Part shown: piece after piece, positions 1-6,743 of the stretch
Numbering within the stretch: the first letter of the stretch is position 1
Layout: each line of letters opens with the position of its first letter
Assembly (NCBI GenBank): GCA_003558575.1
Contig: PWPY01000167.1
Span: 1-6,743, forward strand
Length of the DNA stretch: 6,743 nucleotides
Reading direction: 5' to 3'
Source of the DNA: Desulfonatronovibrio sp.
GTDB taxonomy: Bacteria; Desulfobacterota; Desulfovibrionia; Desulfovibrionales; Desulfonatronovibrionaceae
Notes under the pieces: generated by a model
The model's database searches: none
Told to the model about the DNA's origin: nothing
What the model saw: only the letters and a program-made list of their open reading frames with translations
Translations under genes and position numbers: made by a program

Positions 1-1758
1 GGATATGGTCAGGTTGGCGAAGAATGGTACGGCGACTACGTATTGGGTTATGATGAGAATTTTGCCATGGCCCTGCATTATCCAGGCTTCACTGACTTTG
101 CATGGGGAACAGGATGGCGCGACCTTTACCAGAGCAAAACCATGAAACCCGGCGACAGTGTAACACTTGATGCCTGGGTTCAGTTTGAGGATATAGGAAG
201 CACAGCCCAGGTAATGAATAACAACCTGGATATTAAGAACCAAAGCTATGGCAAAGTATCTGGAACCGTCAAAACAATTGATGGCAGCGTCATTGACAAG
301 CCGGTTGTCATCTTTGAAAAAAGCACGCCTGACGGTAAAGAACTCCTTTACGCCTGGACTGTTGGTGAAAATGGAGCTTACGAAATACCTCTCCCTGCTG
401 GTGACTACAAAGTGCACGCTGTAGCCAAAGGCTATTCCCTGACTTCAACTCAAACAGCATCGGTTCAAAACAACGAAAACATTAAGCTGAATTTCACAGA
501 TGTTGAAAAAGGTGGAAATGTTTCCCTTAAGATAACTGATAAGGCTGACAATAAGCCAGTTGATGCCCGGATAGAAGTGACTCAGGGTCCGGAAATACTG
601 GTGGAATATGTTGGAGCAAGAACCTTTTTCACAAAATTAGGCAATCCCGGAATCGCTGACTTTGTTGTTGCCCCAGGAGAATATGAATTCACAATTTCAC
701 ACGGAGGAAATTTCATATCCAAGGGCGAAAAAGTCAACTTGACTGTTGAGCCAGAAGGAAATCACAGTATCACTCAGTCCGTATCTATTGATATTAATCC
801 CACAGAAAGAGGATGGTATTCAACTGATCTTCATCACCATTCAGACATTCTGGACGGTGTAACACCTCCTGAATACATGGTAAGATCACAGCTTTCCAGT
901 GGACTGGATATTGTATTTGTAAGTGACCATGATTCCATAGCCAACAATAAAGAAATCAAGGAACTGGCTCAGTCAAGGAATGTTCCTTTTATCTCAGGAA
1001 TTGAAGTTTCTCCCAACTGGGGACACATCAATGTCTTGCCCGTTCCTCTTGATGGAAGCGATGTCAGCATTGACCCTTCCGGCACTGTGAGCGAAATATT
1101 TGCCAGAGCCAGAGAAATGGATGCGCTGGTAATGATTGCACATCCGTATATTACATACGGATATTTCCACAGCCTTGAGCAGAACATGGCCCCGGGTGGA
1201 TGGGATCCTGACTTTGATCTTATTGAACTCAACGGTGCCATCTCTGCCTCTGACAACCGGAAAGCTACCCAAAGAGCATGGGAATTCTGGACTAATAATC
1301 AGAAGTACTATCTCGCAGGAGGCAGCGATGTTCATGATGTCTGGATTTATTCTTCAGGAAACCTGAGAACTTATGCCAAAATTGATGGCGATTTTTCTCT
1401 GGAAAAATATTATCAGTCTCTGAAACGCGGAAAATCCTATGCTACGCAGGGACCACTGGTATACCCAGAGTATGACTTTGGAAACACTGTCCAACTGAGT
1501 TCAGATACCTTTAACTTCAGATTTGAAGCCTTTTCTGTAAATGGCTTGGAAAAAGTTACCATTGTGTCTGAAGGTGCAGGGTTCAATGATGACGGAGAGA
1601 TCGAAGGACATGTTCTTGAGCAGGATCTGGGTGGAAGTGAAAGAAAGCTGCTTTCATTTGAGCTGAATCCTGAGAAAGATACCTGGTATGCCCTGGTTAT
1701 TGAAGACAAGGAAGGGAACCAGGCCCTGACCAACCCCATCTGGGTTAATAAGATGTAA
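1..1758 (+). CDS. CehA/McbA-type PHP-domain metallohydrolase with N-terminal beta-sandwich domains, 5'-truncated
   Basis: The frame is open from base 1, so the true start lies outside the window; the TTG at 43 is not a convincing start. 585 residues are visible, ending in TAA. Residue numbers count from base 1. Residues 1-80 look like part of a beta-rich domain. About 86-160 resemble a carboxypeptidase regulatory-like fold (SGTV start, then GAYEIPLPAGDYKVHA). About 170-265 form another beta-rich segment. The catalytic PHP domain follows: DLHHHSD with H278 and H280, SDHDS with H310, GIEVSPNWGH with E335 and H342, IAHPY with H381, and GGSDVH with D443 and H445. These are the expected metal ligands of a PHP phosphoesterase/amidohydrolase-like site, and all are present. 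A beta-rich tail (about 480-585) ends the protein. Family members include carbaryl hydrolase CehA, but most have unknown substrates, so only a metal-dependent hydrolase is supported. Export is plausible from the architecture, but the signal-peptide region is missing. Confidence 0.85.
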   Translation, partial: GYGQVGEEWYGDYVLGYDENFAMALHYPGFTDFAWGTGWRDLYQSKTMKPGDSVTLDAWVQFEDIGSTAQVMNNNLDIKNQSYGKVSGTVKTIDGSVIDKPVVIFEKSTPDGKELLYAWTVGENGAYEIPLPAGDYKVHAVAKGYSLTSTQTASVQNNENIKLNFTDVEKGGNVSLKITDKADNKPVDARIEVTQGPEILVEYVGARTFFTKLGNPGIADFVVAPGEYEFTISHGGNFISKGEKVNLTVEPEGNHSITQSVSIDINPTERGWYSTDLHHHSDILDGVTPPEYMVRSQLSSGLDIVFVSDHDSIANNKEIKELAQSRNVPFISGIEVSPNWGHINVLPVPLDGSDVSIDPSGTVSEIFARAREMDALVMIAHPYITYGYFHSLEQNMAPGGWDPDFDLIELNGAISASDNRKATQRAWEFWTNNQKYYLAGGSDVHDVWIYSSGNLRTYAKIDGDFSLEKYYQSLKRGKSYATQGPLVYPEYDFGNTVQLSSDTFNFRFEAFSVNGLEKVTIVSEGAGFNDDGEIEGHVLEQDLGGSERKLLSFELNPEKDTWYALVIEDKEGNQALTNPIWVNKM

Positions 1759-1775
1759 TCAATAAGGACTGCTTG

Positions 1776-1808
1776 ATTCATCCGGGGGCTTAAAGTTCCC
1801 GGATGAAT
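1776..1808 (+). terminator. Rho-independent terminator-like hairpin between converging genes
   Basis: ATTCATCCGGG at 1776-1786 pairs perfectly with CCCGGATGAAT at 1798-1808. The stem can extend inward by two G-U pairs, a C-G and a T-A, leaving a three-base loop (1791-1793). It is followed on the plus strand by TTTATT, a short, interrupted T run. It lies 17 bases after the metallohydrolase stop and 8 bases beyond the glycosyltransferase stop on the other strand. The minus side has no T run after the stem, so it should serve mainly the plus-strand gene, though the stem could also form in the opposing transcript. Confidence 0.8.
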
Positions 1809-1816
1809 TTATTCAA

Positions 1817-2836
1817 TCAACTACTTTTAAGACCAAGACTCAGATAAAAATCCCTCAACCCCTTTGAAAGAGGCAGCTTATTATCCGAGGCCAGGAAAAT
1901 AAAGCTCTTCCTGAGTTCCCTGTCTATGAGCTTCAAATTATCCCTTCTCCATGAGCCGGCATTCTTGTAAATCAACCGCTCTGCCATATTAATAATTCTC
2001 TTGGCCCTGACCATGGCACTGTGTTCCCTGCGCACCCTGGCCTGACCTTTCCTGGCAATCTCCATGGTCTGTTCAGGATTATTCAGGGCATTCCTGACAA
2101 TATCCACAGCACTCTGGGCATTACCTCTTTGATAAGGGGGCAGAATATCCTCTCCAGGCGTGAACAGATCCATGAGTCCGTTTTCCACATCTTCGGTCAG
2201 GACAGCAGCACCGCAGCAGGCAGCCTGAAAGAGTCTGTAGTTAAGCTCTCCCACAGCACTCTGATTAAGCACGACTAAGCTTCTTGAGAAGATTTCTGCA
2301 TATTGGCCCTGGTGGGTGTAAAGGGGATGAAATTTTTTGAAAGCATTAAGAAAAACCGGGCGATCTGTATTTATGGGCGGGTTTAGGGTTCCCACAAAAC
2401 TTACAGGGATGTCTTTTTCCAGACCAAAATCCTTATCCTTTTCCTCATTACAGAATAAAGGAAACCATATACATTTCCTGGGCAATCGCTTCTGAACAAA
2501 AAACTTAAGATAATCCTTCTGAGCCACCAGCATTAAATCAAAAGCCCAGCTGTATGGCACATGCCATGGATTGCAATATTGATCTATGGTCAAGCCAATG
2601 GTCACCCCAGGCAATCTTTCTATACCAAAGACTTCAGGAGGACGACAGGTATCGTTCCAGAAAACCAGGTCCGGATAAAAAGATCTGGATTTAAGGATTT
2701 TCAAAAGATCCTTGATATCCATGGGATTATTTATGGAAATATCACAAATTGGTGATTTTCCAATACTTAAAACCTGATGTCCCAGGGATTTGAAAGAAGA
2801 TATAAGAGCTGTACCGCTCAGATTTAATACCCGCAT
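1817..2836 (-). CDS. GT-B glycosyltransferase, CgeB-like (glycosyl transferases group 1 C-terminal domain)
   Basis: This 339-residue protein probably transfers a sugar from a nucleotide-sugar donor to an unknown acceptor in the cytoplasm. The N-terminus (MRVLNLSGTALISSF) looks like the first strand and loop of a GT-B Rossmann domain. A second-domain start is suggested near residue 144 (PVSFVGTLNPP). The clearest signature is at about 180-235: ELNYRLFQAACCGAAVLTED, followed by GLMDLFTPGEDIL, which matches the nucleotide-sugar side of group 1-type C-terminal domains. Where many relatives have RxFE, this protein has R201-L-F203-Q204. The start is ATG 2834-2836, with an in-frame TAG directly before it, so no longer ATG form exists. 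The ribosome site is weak: GCAGG lies 9 bases upstream, and AAGGA is 15 bases away. There is no signal peptide or obvious membrane segment. It lies 86 bases after selB on the same strand and may share its transcript. Donor and acceptor cannot be told from sequence. Confidence 0.75.
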   Translation of the reverse strand: MRVLNLSGTALISSFKSLGHQVLSIGKSPICDISINNPMDIKDLLKILKSRSFYPDLVFWNDTCRPPEVFGIERLPGVTIGLTIDQYCNPWHVPYSWAFDLMLVAQKDYLKFFVQKRLPRKCIWFPLFCNEEKDKDFGLEKDIPVSFVGTLNPPINTDRPVFLNAFKKFHPLYTHQGQYAEIFSRSLVVLNQSAVGELNYRLFQAACCGAAVLTEDVENGLMDLFTPGEDILPPYQRGNAQSAVDIVRNALNNPEQTMEIARKGQARVRREHSAMVRAKRIINMAERLIYKNAGSWRRDNLKLIDRELRKSFIFLASDNKLPLSKGLRDFYLSLGLKSS

Positions 2837-2922
2837 CTACGAATGCCTGCGTCCTTAAAAAAATTCAGAATAACTGTTCACTAAAGCTGAGTATGTCCGC
2901 AATCCAGGGATGTTTAAGGCCA

Positions 2923-4830
2923 CTATCTTCTACTGCGCAGCTTTCTTTTATCGCCCACCCTGATTGTAAGCTTTTCTTTATCCATAAACTCCAGTAAAGG
3001 AATGGCAAACTTTCTGGAAAGGCCGGTCAGGTCTTTAAACTCCACAGGCCCCATTTCCTCATTGGATTCAAAAAAACCTGTAATCTTATCTTTTAATTGT
3101 TCAATAGCCTTTTGGGAAAAGTAAAAATCTTCATTTATTTTGGTCAGCACATTCTGACCCTGTAAAAGCTTAAGCACTGGAGCTGCCTCTTTCATCTCCA
3201 GCTCAAGTTCCTCGAGAAGCTTTTTTATGGTCGGAGGCTGAATACCTGTTTTGGTATATATGGACACAATCCTTTTCTTAAGCTCTTCCTGGTCTGCAGC
3301 AAGAGAAACTTTGTGCTCCGGCAACCTCAAAAACTCCTGCCGAGATATAATCCTTTCCTGCCTGATCATTCTTTCCAAAATAAAGAAAAACAACTTTTCC
3401 GGAATATCCTTAGCCCATTTACCAAGGAGTTCCCCCCTGAAAAGTCCTTCACGCATGGGATTAGCAGCATGAAACTTCTGCAGAGTTGATATCATCTTGT
3501 CTTCAATATTTTTAACAATACTTCCGCTGACATAAACTCTTTTATCTTTATCAAAAAGAAATACTTCCTGCTTTCCTCCCATGACCTGGAGCTTTTTTTC
3601 TAACTCCTTGCTTTCCATATCAGTCATAATAACCAGTTGAGATAGAGACAGCCCGTTGGTTCCAGCAAGTTCAAGCTGAAGAAGGACCACCTCTTCAGCT
3701 TCAGCCTTGGATAACTTTTCCAAAACAGCAACATCCGTTGAAAAGCGCTTGATTTTACCTGCCAGAGGATTGATTATCTTTGCTCCGGCAATGGTTCTTA
3801 AAGGGGAAAATGAACGCAGCACGCATCTGTCACCATATACCCCTGCCATGGGATCATCAAACCTGACTTGACATACGCATTTTTCCCCTGGCTCTATCTT
3901 ATCCCTGTCTAACAGATAAATCCTGGCCAGAACTTCCTTTGAGCCATGGTGAAAATGTAATTGAGTTCTATGCTTTAAAGGTCTTGGAGCAGATTTCAGA
4001 TAATTCAGTTCCAGGTCCCATACCTGACTGGGGAAAAGAGTCCCAGGCCTGCCAAGGACAAAACCCCTCTCAAGATCTTCTTTTTCCAAGGCATGCAGAT
4101 TCACTGCTGTTCGCATGCCTGCCTGACTGTCCTGTGTCTGATCTCCATGCACCTGAAGAGACCTGACTTTGGAAGTAATCTCCATGGGGTAAATCATAAT
4201 GTCTTCGCCAACAGCAATCTTTCCGGATACAGTTGTACCGGTGATTACAGTTCCATGGCCGCGTTTGGTAAAAATACGATCAATGGGCAGACGGAACAGA
4301 TCAGAGCGGCGATGGGGCTTAAATGATGAGGAAATCTCTTTGAGATGAGTTATAAGGGTATCAAGCCCTTCTCCAGTATGAGCAGATACAGGAACAACAG
4401 GTGATTCAGCAAGAAATGTATTTTGAAGATATTCATGAACATCCTCGTAAACAAGCTCAAGCCATTCTTCATCCACCATATCAGTCTTGGTCAAAGCCAC
4501 CAGACCTGTCTCAATGCCAAGAAGAGTGCAGATGTCCAGATGTTCCCTGGTTTGAGGCATTACGCCTTCATCTGCGGCAATAACCAGCATTACAAAATCA
4601 ATCCCTGATGCGCCGGAAACCATATTTTTGACAAATTTTTCATGGCCAGGCACATCAATGATGCCCAGACGAAAGTTTTCATCCAGGTCAAGAAAGGCAA
4701 AGCCTAACTCTATGGTTATCCCCCGTTTTCTCTCTTCAGCAAGACGATCACATTCAATTCCGGTCAAGGCTTTGATCAATGTGGTCTTGCCATGATCAAT
4801 ATGACCGGCAGTACCCATAATTACAGGCAT
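2923..4830 (-). CDS. selB: Selenocysteine-specific translation elongation factor SelB
   Basis: SelB is a GTPase that carries Sec-tRNA(Sec) to the ribosome and binds the mRNA SECIS hairpin so that an in-frame UGA is read as selenocysteine. The 635 residues are full length for the family. G motifs: G1 GHIDHGKTT at 9-17 (K15, T16), G2 [10 protein letters not shown] with T39, G3 DVPGH at 59-63, G4 TKTD at 114-117, G5 SAH at 149-151. Domain II (about 175-265) contains [13 protein letters not shown] and domain III spans about 270-355. The rest is the winged-helix region, ending in the typical fourth winged helix ([17 protein letters not shown], then VGDKRKLR), the part that in known SelB proteins contacts SECIS RNA. 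The GHIDHGK form and the C-terminal extension separate it from EF-Tu. Start ATG 4828-4830 has a good AAGGAG ribosome site. selA, selD and the Sec tRNA are not in this window, so the selenium genes are probably scattered. Confidence 0.97.
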   Translation of the reverse strand: MPVIMGTAGHIDHGKTTLIKALTGIECDRLAEERKRGITIELGFAFLDLDENFRLGIIDVPGHEKFVKNMVSGASGIDFVMLVIAADEGVMPQTREHLDICTLLGIETGLVALTKTDMVDEEWLELVYEDVHEYLQNTFLAESPVVPVSAHTGEGLDTLITHLKEISSSFKPHRRSDLFRLPIDRIFTKRGHGTVITGTTVSGKIAVGEDIMIYPMEITSKVRSLQVHGDQTQDSQAGMRTAVNLHALEKEDLERGFVLGRPGTLFPSQVWDLELNYLKSAPRPLKHRTQLHFHHGSKEVLARIYLLDRDKIEPGEKCVCQVRFDDPMAGVYGDRCVLRSFSPLRTIAGAKIINPLAGKIKRFSTDVAVLEKLSKAEAEEVVLLQLELAGTNGLSLSQLVIMTDMESKELEKKLQVMGGKQEVFLFDKDKRVYVSGSIVKNIEDKMISTLQKFHAANPMREGLFRGELLGKWAKDIPEKLFFFILERMIRQERIISRQEFLRLPEHKVSLAADQEELKKRIVSIYTKTGIQPPTIKKLLEELELEMKEAAPVLKLLQGQNVLTKINEDFYFSQKAIEQLKDKITGFFESNEEMGPVEFKDLTGLSRKFAIPLLEFMDKEKLTIRVGDKRKLRSRR

Positions 4831-4835
4831 TTCAT

Positions 4836-4841
4836 CTCCTT
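4836..4841 (-). promoter_or_regulatory. Ribosome binding site of selB
   Basis: On the minus strand AAGGAG lies 5 bases before the ATG at 4830. This is near-ideal Shine-Dalgarno sequence and spacing, and it supports this start. It directly follows a seven-T run. Confidence 0.85.
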
Positions 4842-4867
4842 AAAAAAATCTCAAATCTAAAAAAATC
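4841..4867. repeat. 10-bp direct repeat TAAAAAAATC (two copies, 4841-4850 and 4858-4867)
   Basis: Two identical copies of TAAAAAAATC (GATTTTTTTA on the coding strand of selB) start 17 bases apart just upstream of selB. The nearer copy overlaps the end of the ribosome binding site. They may be simple slippage-prone A/T tracts. The farther copy supplies the T run after the possible leader hairpin. Confidence 0.7.
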
Positions 4868-4909
4868 CGGCACAGGCTATATTATGAAGCATGCCAGGCT
4901 GCACTGGCA
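4867..4909 (-). promoter_or_regulatory. Possible attenuator-like alternative hairpins in the selB leader
   Basis: On the minus strand, in transcription order, the segments are TGCCAG (4909-4904), CTGGCA (4897-4892) and TGCCGG (4872-4867). The first and second pair perfectly with a six-base loop. The second and third pair with one G-U and a 19-base loop, and the third is followed by A and seven T (4865-4859). The two pairings exclude each other, which is the geometry of an antiterminator and a terminator. The stems are only six pairs, so this could be chance, and the second hairpin is a poor terminator on its own. Confidence 0.3.
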
Positions 4910-4945
4910 GACTGGTGATTTAAACCAAAAATGAATGTTCACCAC
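4877..4945 (-). other. Possible 22-codon leader reading frame upstream of selB
   Basis: A short frame opens at GTG 4943-4945 (a second GTG follows at once) and stops at TAG 4877-4879. It encodes 22 residues with three cysteines near the end (VCQCSLAC). A GGGGG run lies 11 bases before the first GTG, a poor ribosome site. The cysteine codons fall across the first two arms of the possible hairpin pair described for 4867-4909, as in leader-peptide control. A frame this short can easily arise by chance, so it is not called as a gene. Confidence 0.15.
4881..4910 (-). promoter_or_regulatory. Weak sigma-70-like promoter candidate for selB
   Basis: On the minus strand CTGCCA (4910-4905, four of six matches to TTGACA) and CATAAT (4886-4881, five of six to TATAAT) are 18 bases apart, placing a start some 40 bases before the selB ATG. 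The -35 match is poor. If this promoter is real, the attenuator and leader-frame readings of the same bases would not apply to its transcripts. Confidence 0.3.
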
Positions 4946-4992
4946 AACAACTGCATCCCCCTATAGGCTAATAATATTTTGAACAGTTACCC

Positions 4993-6357
4993 TTAATTCT
5001 TAAAAAATTGTTCATAAGCCAGAAGTGAGGCATAAATATCTGCCTTGCTGCAGATCTCAAAAGGGCTGTGCATCCCCAGAACTCCTGGACCAAAATCAAT
5101 TATATCCATGCCATAAACCGCAAGAAACTTGGCTACAGTTCCCCCACCACCAAGATCAACCTTGCCTGTTTCAGCCATCTGCCAGGGTATTCCAGCCTTG
5201 TTTAAAATACTTCTCAACCAGCCAACATATTCTGCATGAGCATCATTGGCCCCAACCTTTCCTCTATGTCCGGTAAATTTGCAGAAAACAGGTCCATGCC
5301 CCAAAAGTGAAGCATTTAATTTTTCATGTACATCCTGATAATCCGGATCCATGGCAGCATGCACGTCAGCAGACACAGCCTTGGTATTTTCAAAAACATT
5401 CCTTAATCTGGTTTCAGGCTCCCATTGCTCAAGAATTTCTTCCAAGCTGTACTCAAGAAACAATGATTTTGCCCCGCTTGATCCTTCAGAACCAATTTCT
5501 TCTTTGTCCCAGATAATAAGAACCTGGGTATATTCAGGATCTTCCTGGTTCATAAAAGCCCTGTAGCCAGCAAAGGTGCAAACCCGGTCATCATGACCAT
5601 ATCCGCCAATAAGACCTTTATCCAGCCCCACATATCTGGCCGGACCCGCAGGAACAGCCTGCAGCTCTGCACTGTAAAAATCTTCCTCAACCATTCCAAA
5701 GCGCTCATTCAAAGTTTTCAGAACACCTTTTTTCACAGGATTCTTATCATTTTCTTTTTCCTTGGATGAGGACATGGGAATATGGCCTAATATGACATTG
5801 AGTTTTTCAGCTTCAAAGGCTTCTGAAAGTTTCTTTTCAATCTGCTTATATGCCAGATGAGGCAAAAGATCGCCTATGGTAAAGACTGGTTCATCAGGTT
5901 TCTCTCCAATCCTGATTTCAATTTTATTTCCGTCAGTTTTGATCACTACTCCATGCAGAGCCAGAGGCATGGCTAACCATTGATACTTGCGAATACCACC
6001 ATAATAGTGGGTTTTGGCCAGACTGACCTGACATTCTTCATATAATGGTCTCTGCTTTAAATCTAATCTCGGGGTATCTGCATGAGCCCCCATGATTCTT
6101 AGCCCCTGAGCCAGAGGCTTTTTGCCCCTTCGGGCCATAATCAAACTTTTTCCTTTATGAATTTTTAAAAACCGATTCTGGTTAAATCCCTCATTAAAGC
6201 CCTGGGACGAGGCTTTTTCAGTCAACCAGGTGATGGTTTCCCTTTCTGTCTTGCACCAGCTTAAGAATTCTATATAATCTGCTGCCAGTTTATCCATGGC
6301 TGCCCTATGCTCATCATCCCTGTAAACCTCCCAACAATTTCTAGTCTCAAATTCCAT
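4993..6357 (-). CDS. apeA: M18 family metalloaminopeptidase (ApeA-type aminopeptidase 1)
   Basis: This cytoplasmic two-metal exopeptidase removes N-terminal residues from peptides; members of M18 usually assemble as large tetrahedral oligomers. Counting from ATG 6355-6357, the protein has 454 residues, normal for the family. Signature segments are GAHADTPRLDLK (H92, D94), YGHDDRVC (D256 the likely bridging ligand), WDKEEIGSEGSSG (E286 and E287, catalytic base and ligand), SADVHAAMDP (D331) and GMHSPFE (H430), so the full set of metal and catalytic residues is present. DLGGGGTVAKF near 401-411 is also typical of the ApeA branch. The charged stretch at about 198-211 fits a lysine-rich segment I recall in this branch, so I do not read it as an insertion. 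A TTG codon sits just before the ATG and could add one residue; ATG is preferred because it makes a TGATG overlap with the upstream gene, implying coupled translation. The peptide preference cannot be read from sequence. Confidence 0.94.
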   Translation of the reverse strand: MEFETRNCWEVYRDDEHRAAMDKLAADYIEFLSWCKTERETITWLTEKASSQGFNEGFNQNRFLKIHKGKSLIMARRGKKPLAQGLRIMGAHADTPRLDLKQRPLYEECQVSLAKTHYYGGIRKYQWLAMPLALHGVVIKTDGNKIEIRIGEKPDEPVFTIGDLLPHLAYKQIEKKLSEAFEAEKLNVILGHIPMSSSKEKENDKNPVKKGVLKTLNERFGMVEEDFYSAELQAVPAGPARYVGLDKGLIGGYGHDDRVCTFAGYRAFMNQEDPEYTQVLIIWDKEEIGSEGSSGAKSLFLEYSLEEILEQWEPETRLRNVFENTKAVSADVHAAMDPDYQDVHEKLNASLLGHGPVFCKFTGHRGKVGANDAHAEYVGWLRSILNKAGIPWQMAETGKVDLGGGGTVAKFLAVYGMDIIDFGPGVLGMHSPFEICSKADIYASLLAYEQFFKN

Positions 6358-6743
6358 CAAAATAACTCCATTCTTTTTTCTATAAGCTTTTTAAAATATT
6401 CAATTGTTTTTTCCAGGCCATGCTCCAGCTTAATTTCAGGCTCCCAGCCAAGTTCCTTTCTTGCTAAGCTTATATCAGGCCTTCTGCGCCTGGGATCATT
6501 ATAAGGCAGTGGCTTGAAAATAATCTCTGATCTGGAACCGGTCATACTGATTATTTTTTCAGCCAATTCCAGTATGGTCATCTCAGCAGGGTTACCCAGA
6601 TTTACCGGCCCTGTAAAATCTTTTCGGGATTCCATCAGCTTTAAAAATCCGTCCACAAGATCATCAATATAACAAAAAGACCTGGTCTGCTCACCTTTGC
6701 CATAAACAGTAATAGGCTTATTGCTTAAGGCCTGCATTATAAA
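6357..6743 (-). CDS. UDP-glucuronate decarboxylase-like SDR (NAD-dependent epimerase/dehydratase), N-terminus off window
   Basis: 128 C-terminal residues are visible, reading from the right window edge to TGA 6357-6359. The frame is open through the last base (F-I precede the first visible Met), so that Met is internal. By comparison with UDP-xylose synthases of about 310-320 residues, roughly 190 residues are missing, including the NAD-binding glycine motif and the YxxxK catalytic pair. The visible part has strong family marks: [60 protein letters not shown] and [20 protein letters not shown]. The QTRSFCY and RRRPDIS segments belong to the nucleotide-sugar binding part. The family turns UDP-glucuronate into UDP-xylose, feeding surface polysaccharide synthesis. 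Other extended SDR enzymes such as dTDP-glucose 4,6-dehydratase are less likely given the LGNP and RRPDIS pattern. Its stop overlaps the aminopeptidase start as TGATG, so the two are probably co-transcribed. Confidence 0.88.
   Translation of the reverse strand, partial: FIMQALSNKPITVYGKGEQTRSFCYIDDLVDGFLKLMESRKDFTGPVNLGNPAEMTILELAEKIISMTGSRSEIIFKPLPYNDPRRRRPDISLARKELGWEPEIKLEHGLEKTIEYFKKLIEKRMELF
6366..6369 (-). promoter_or_regulatory. Ribosome binding site of the M18 aminopeptidase
   Basis: On the minus strand GGAG lies 8 bases before ATG 6357 and 5 bases before the adjoining TTG 6360, inside the last codons of the upstream gene. The spacing allows either start. The ATG is favoured by codon type and by the stop/start overlap. 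Confidence 0.6.

Noticed and set aside
43..45. TTG at 43 as the start of the metallohydrolase
   Set aside because: The frame is open and protein-like back to base 1, and no Shine-Dalgarno sequence precedes the TTG; the gene is cut by the window edge.
969..1335. Open frames on the minus strand and in another plus frame inside the metallohydrolase
   Set aside because: They overlap conserved PHP motifs of the real gene, have no family-like protein features and no ribosome sites.
1817..1819. TGA at the end of the glycosyltransferase as a possible Sec codon, suggested by selB nearby
   Set aside because: The downstream frame runs straight into the intergenic terminator hairpin and has no protein-like continuation.
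2837..2922. Terminator after selB using the seven-T run (minus strand, 2863-2857)
   Set aside because: Only a 4-bp TCAG/CTGA stem with a long loop precedes the T run; not a credible hairpin. No clear promoter is visible in this gap either.
4831..4992. Sec tRNA gene or riboswitch next to selB
   Set aside because: No long acceptor stem, TTC arm or CCA-like end is visible; the region is AT-rich with only short stems.
6126..6137. GCCC-CTTC-GGGC hairpin in the aminopeptidase gene
   Set aside because: It lies in codons for a conserved basic stretch (ARRGKK), and on the minus strand it is followed by A, not T, so it cannot be an intrinsic terminator for that gene.
6735..6737. ATG as the start of the decarboxylase-like gene
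   Set aside because: The preceding codons read F-I, continuing the family's usual FI.QAL segment, so this Met is internal and the gene runs off the window.

Overview
The window is ordinary bacterial chromosome: five protein genes packed tightly, with no mobile element, CRISPR array, rRNA or tRNA that I can see. The base composition leans to AT. The mix of genes (SelB, an ApeA-type M18 aminopeptidase, a UDP-glucuronate decarboxylase-like enzyme, a CgeB-like glycosyltransferase) and the style of the proteins suggest an anaerobic deltaproteobacterium (Desulfobacterota, perhaps Desulfovibrionales). That placement is inference from general resemblance, not a search result.

Layout from left to right. 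Bases 1-1758 (+) hold the 3' part of a large PHP-fold metallohydrolase of the CehA/McbA type, with beta-sandwich domains ahead of the catalytic domain; its start lies left of the window. A strong hairpin at 1776-1808 closes it. Everything to the right is on the minus strand, so the hairpin sits between two converging units. In order of transcription the minus genes are: a UDP-glucuronate decarboxylase-like SDR enzyme whose N-terminal part is off the right edge (6743-6357); an M18 aminopeptidase joined to it by a TGATG stop/start overlap (6357-4993); a 162-base gap; selB, the selenocysteine-specific elongation factor (4830-2923); an 86-base gap; and a GT-B glycosyltransferase (2836-1817).

The minus-strand genes do not form one obvious pathway. 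The decarboxylase-like enzyme (UDP-xylose supply) and the glycosyltransferase both fit cell-surface polysaccharide work, but housekeeping genes for peptide turnover and selenocysteine translation lie between them. SelB implies that the organism makes selenoproteins. Its partners selA, selD and the Sec tRNA are not in this window, and I found no gene here with an in-frame Sec UGA.

I do not see a clear new biological system. The place most worth a second look is the selB upstream region (4831-4992). It holds three short complementary segments that could form alternative hairpins, the second followed by a run of seven T, plus a duplicated 10-base motif and a possible 22-codon cysteine-containing leader reading frame. 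Together these resemble a transcription attenuator, but each part alone is weak.
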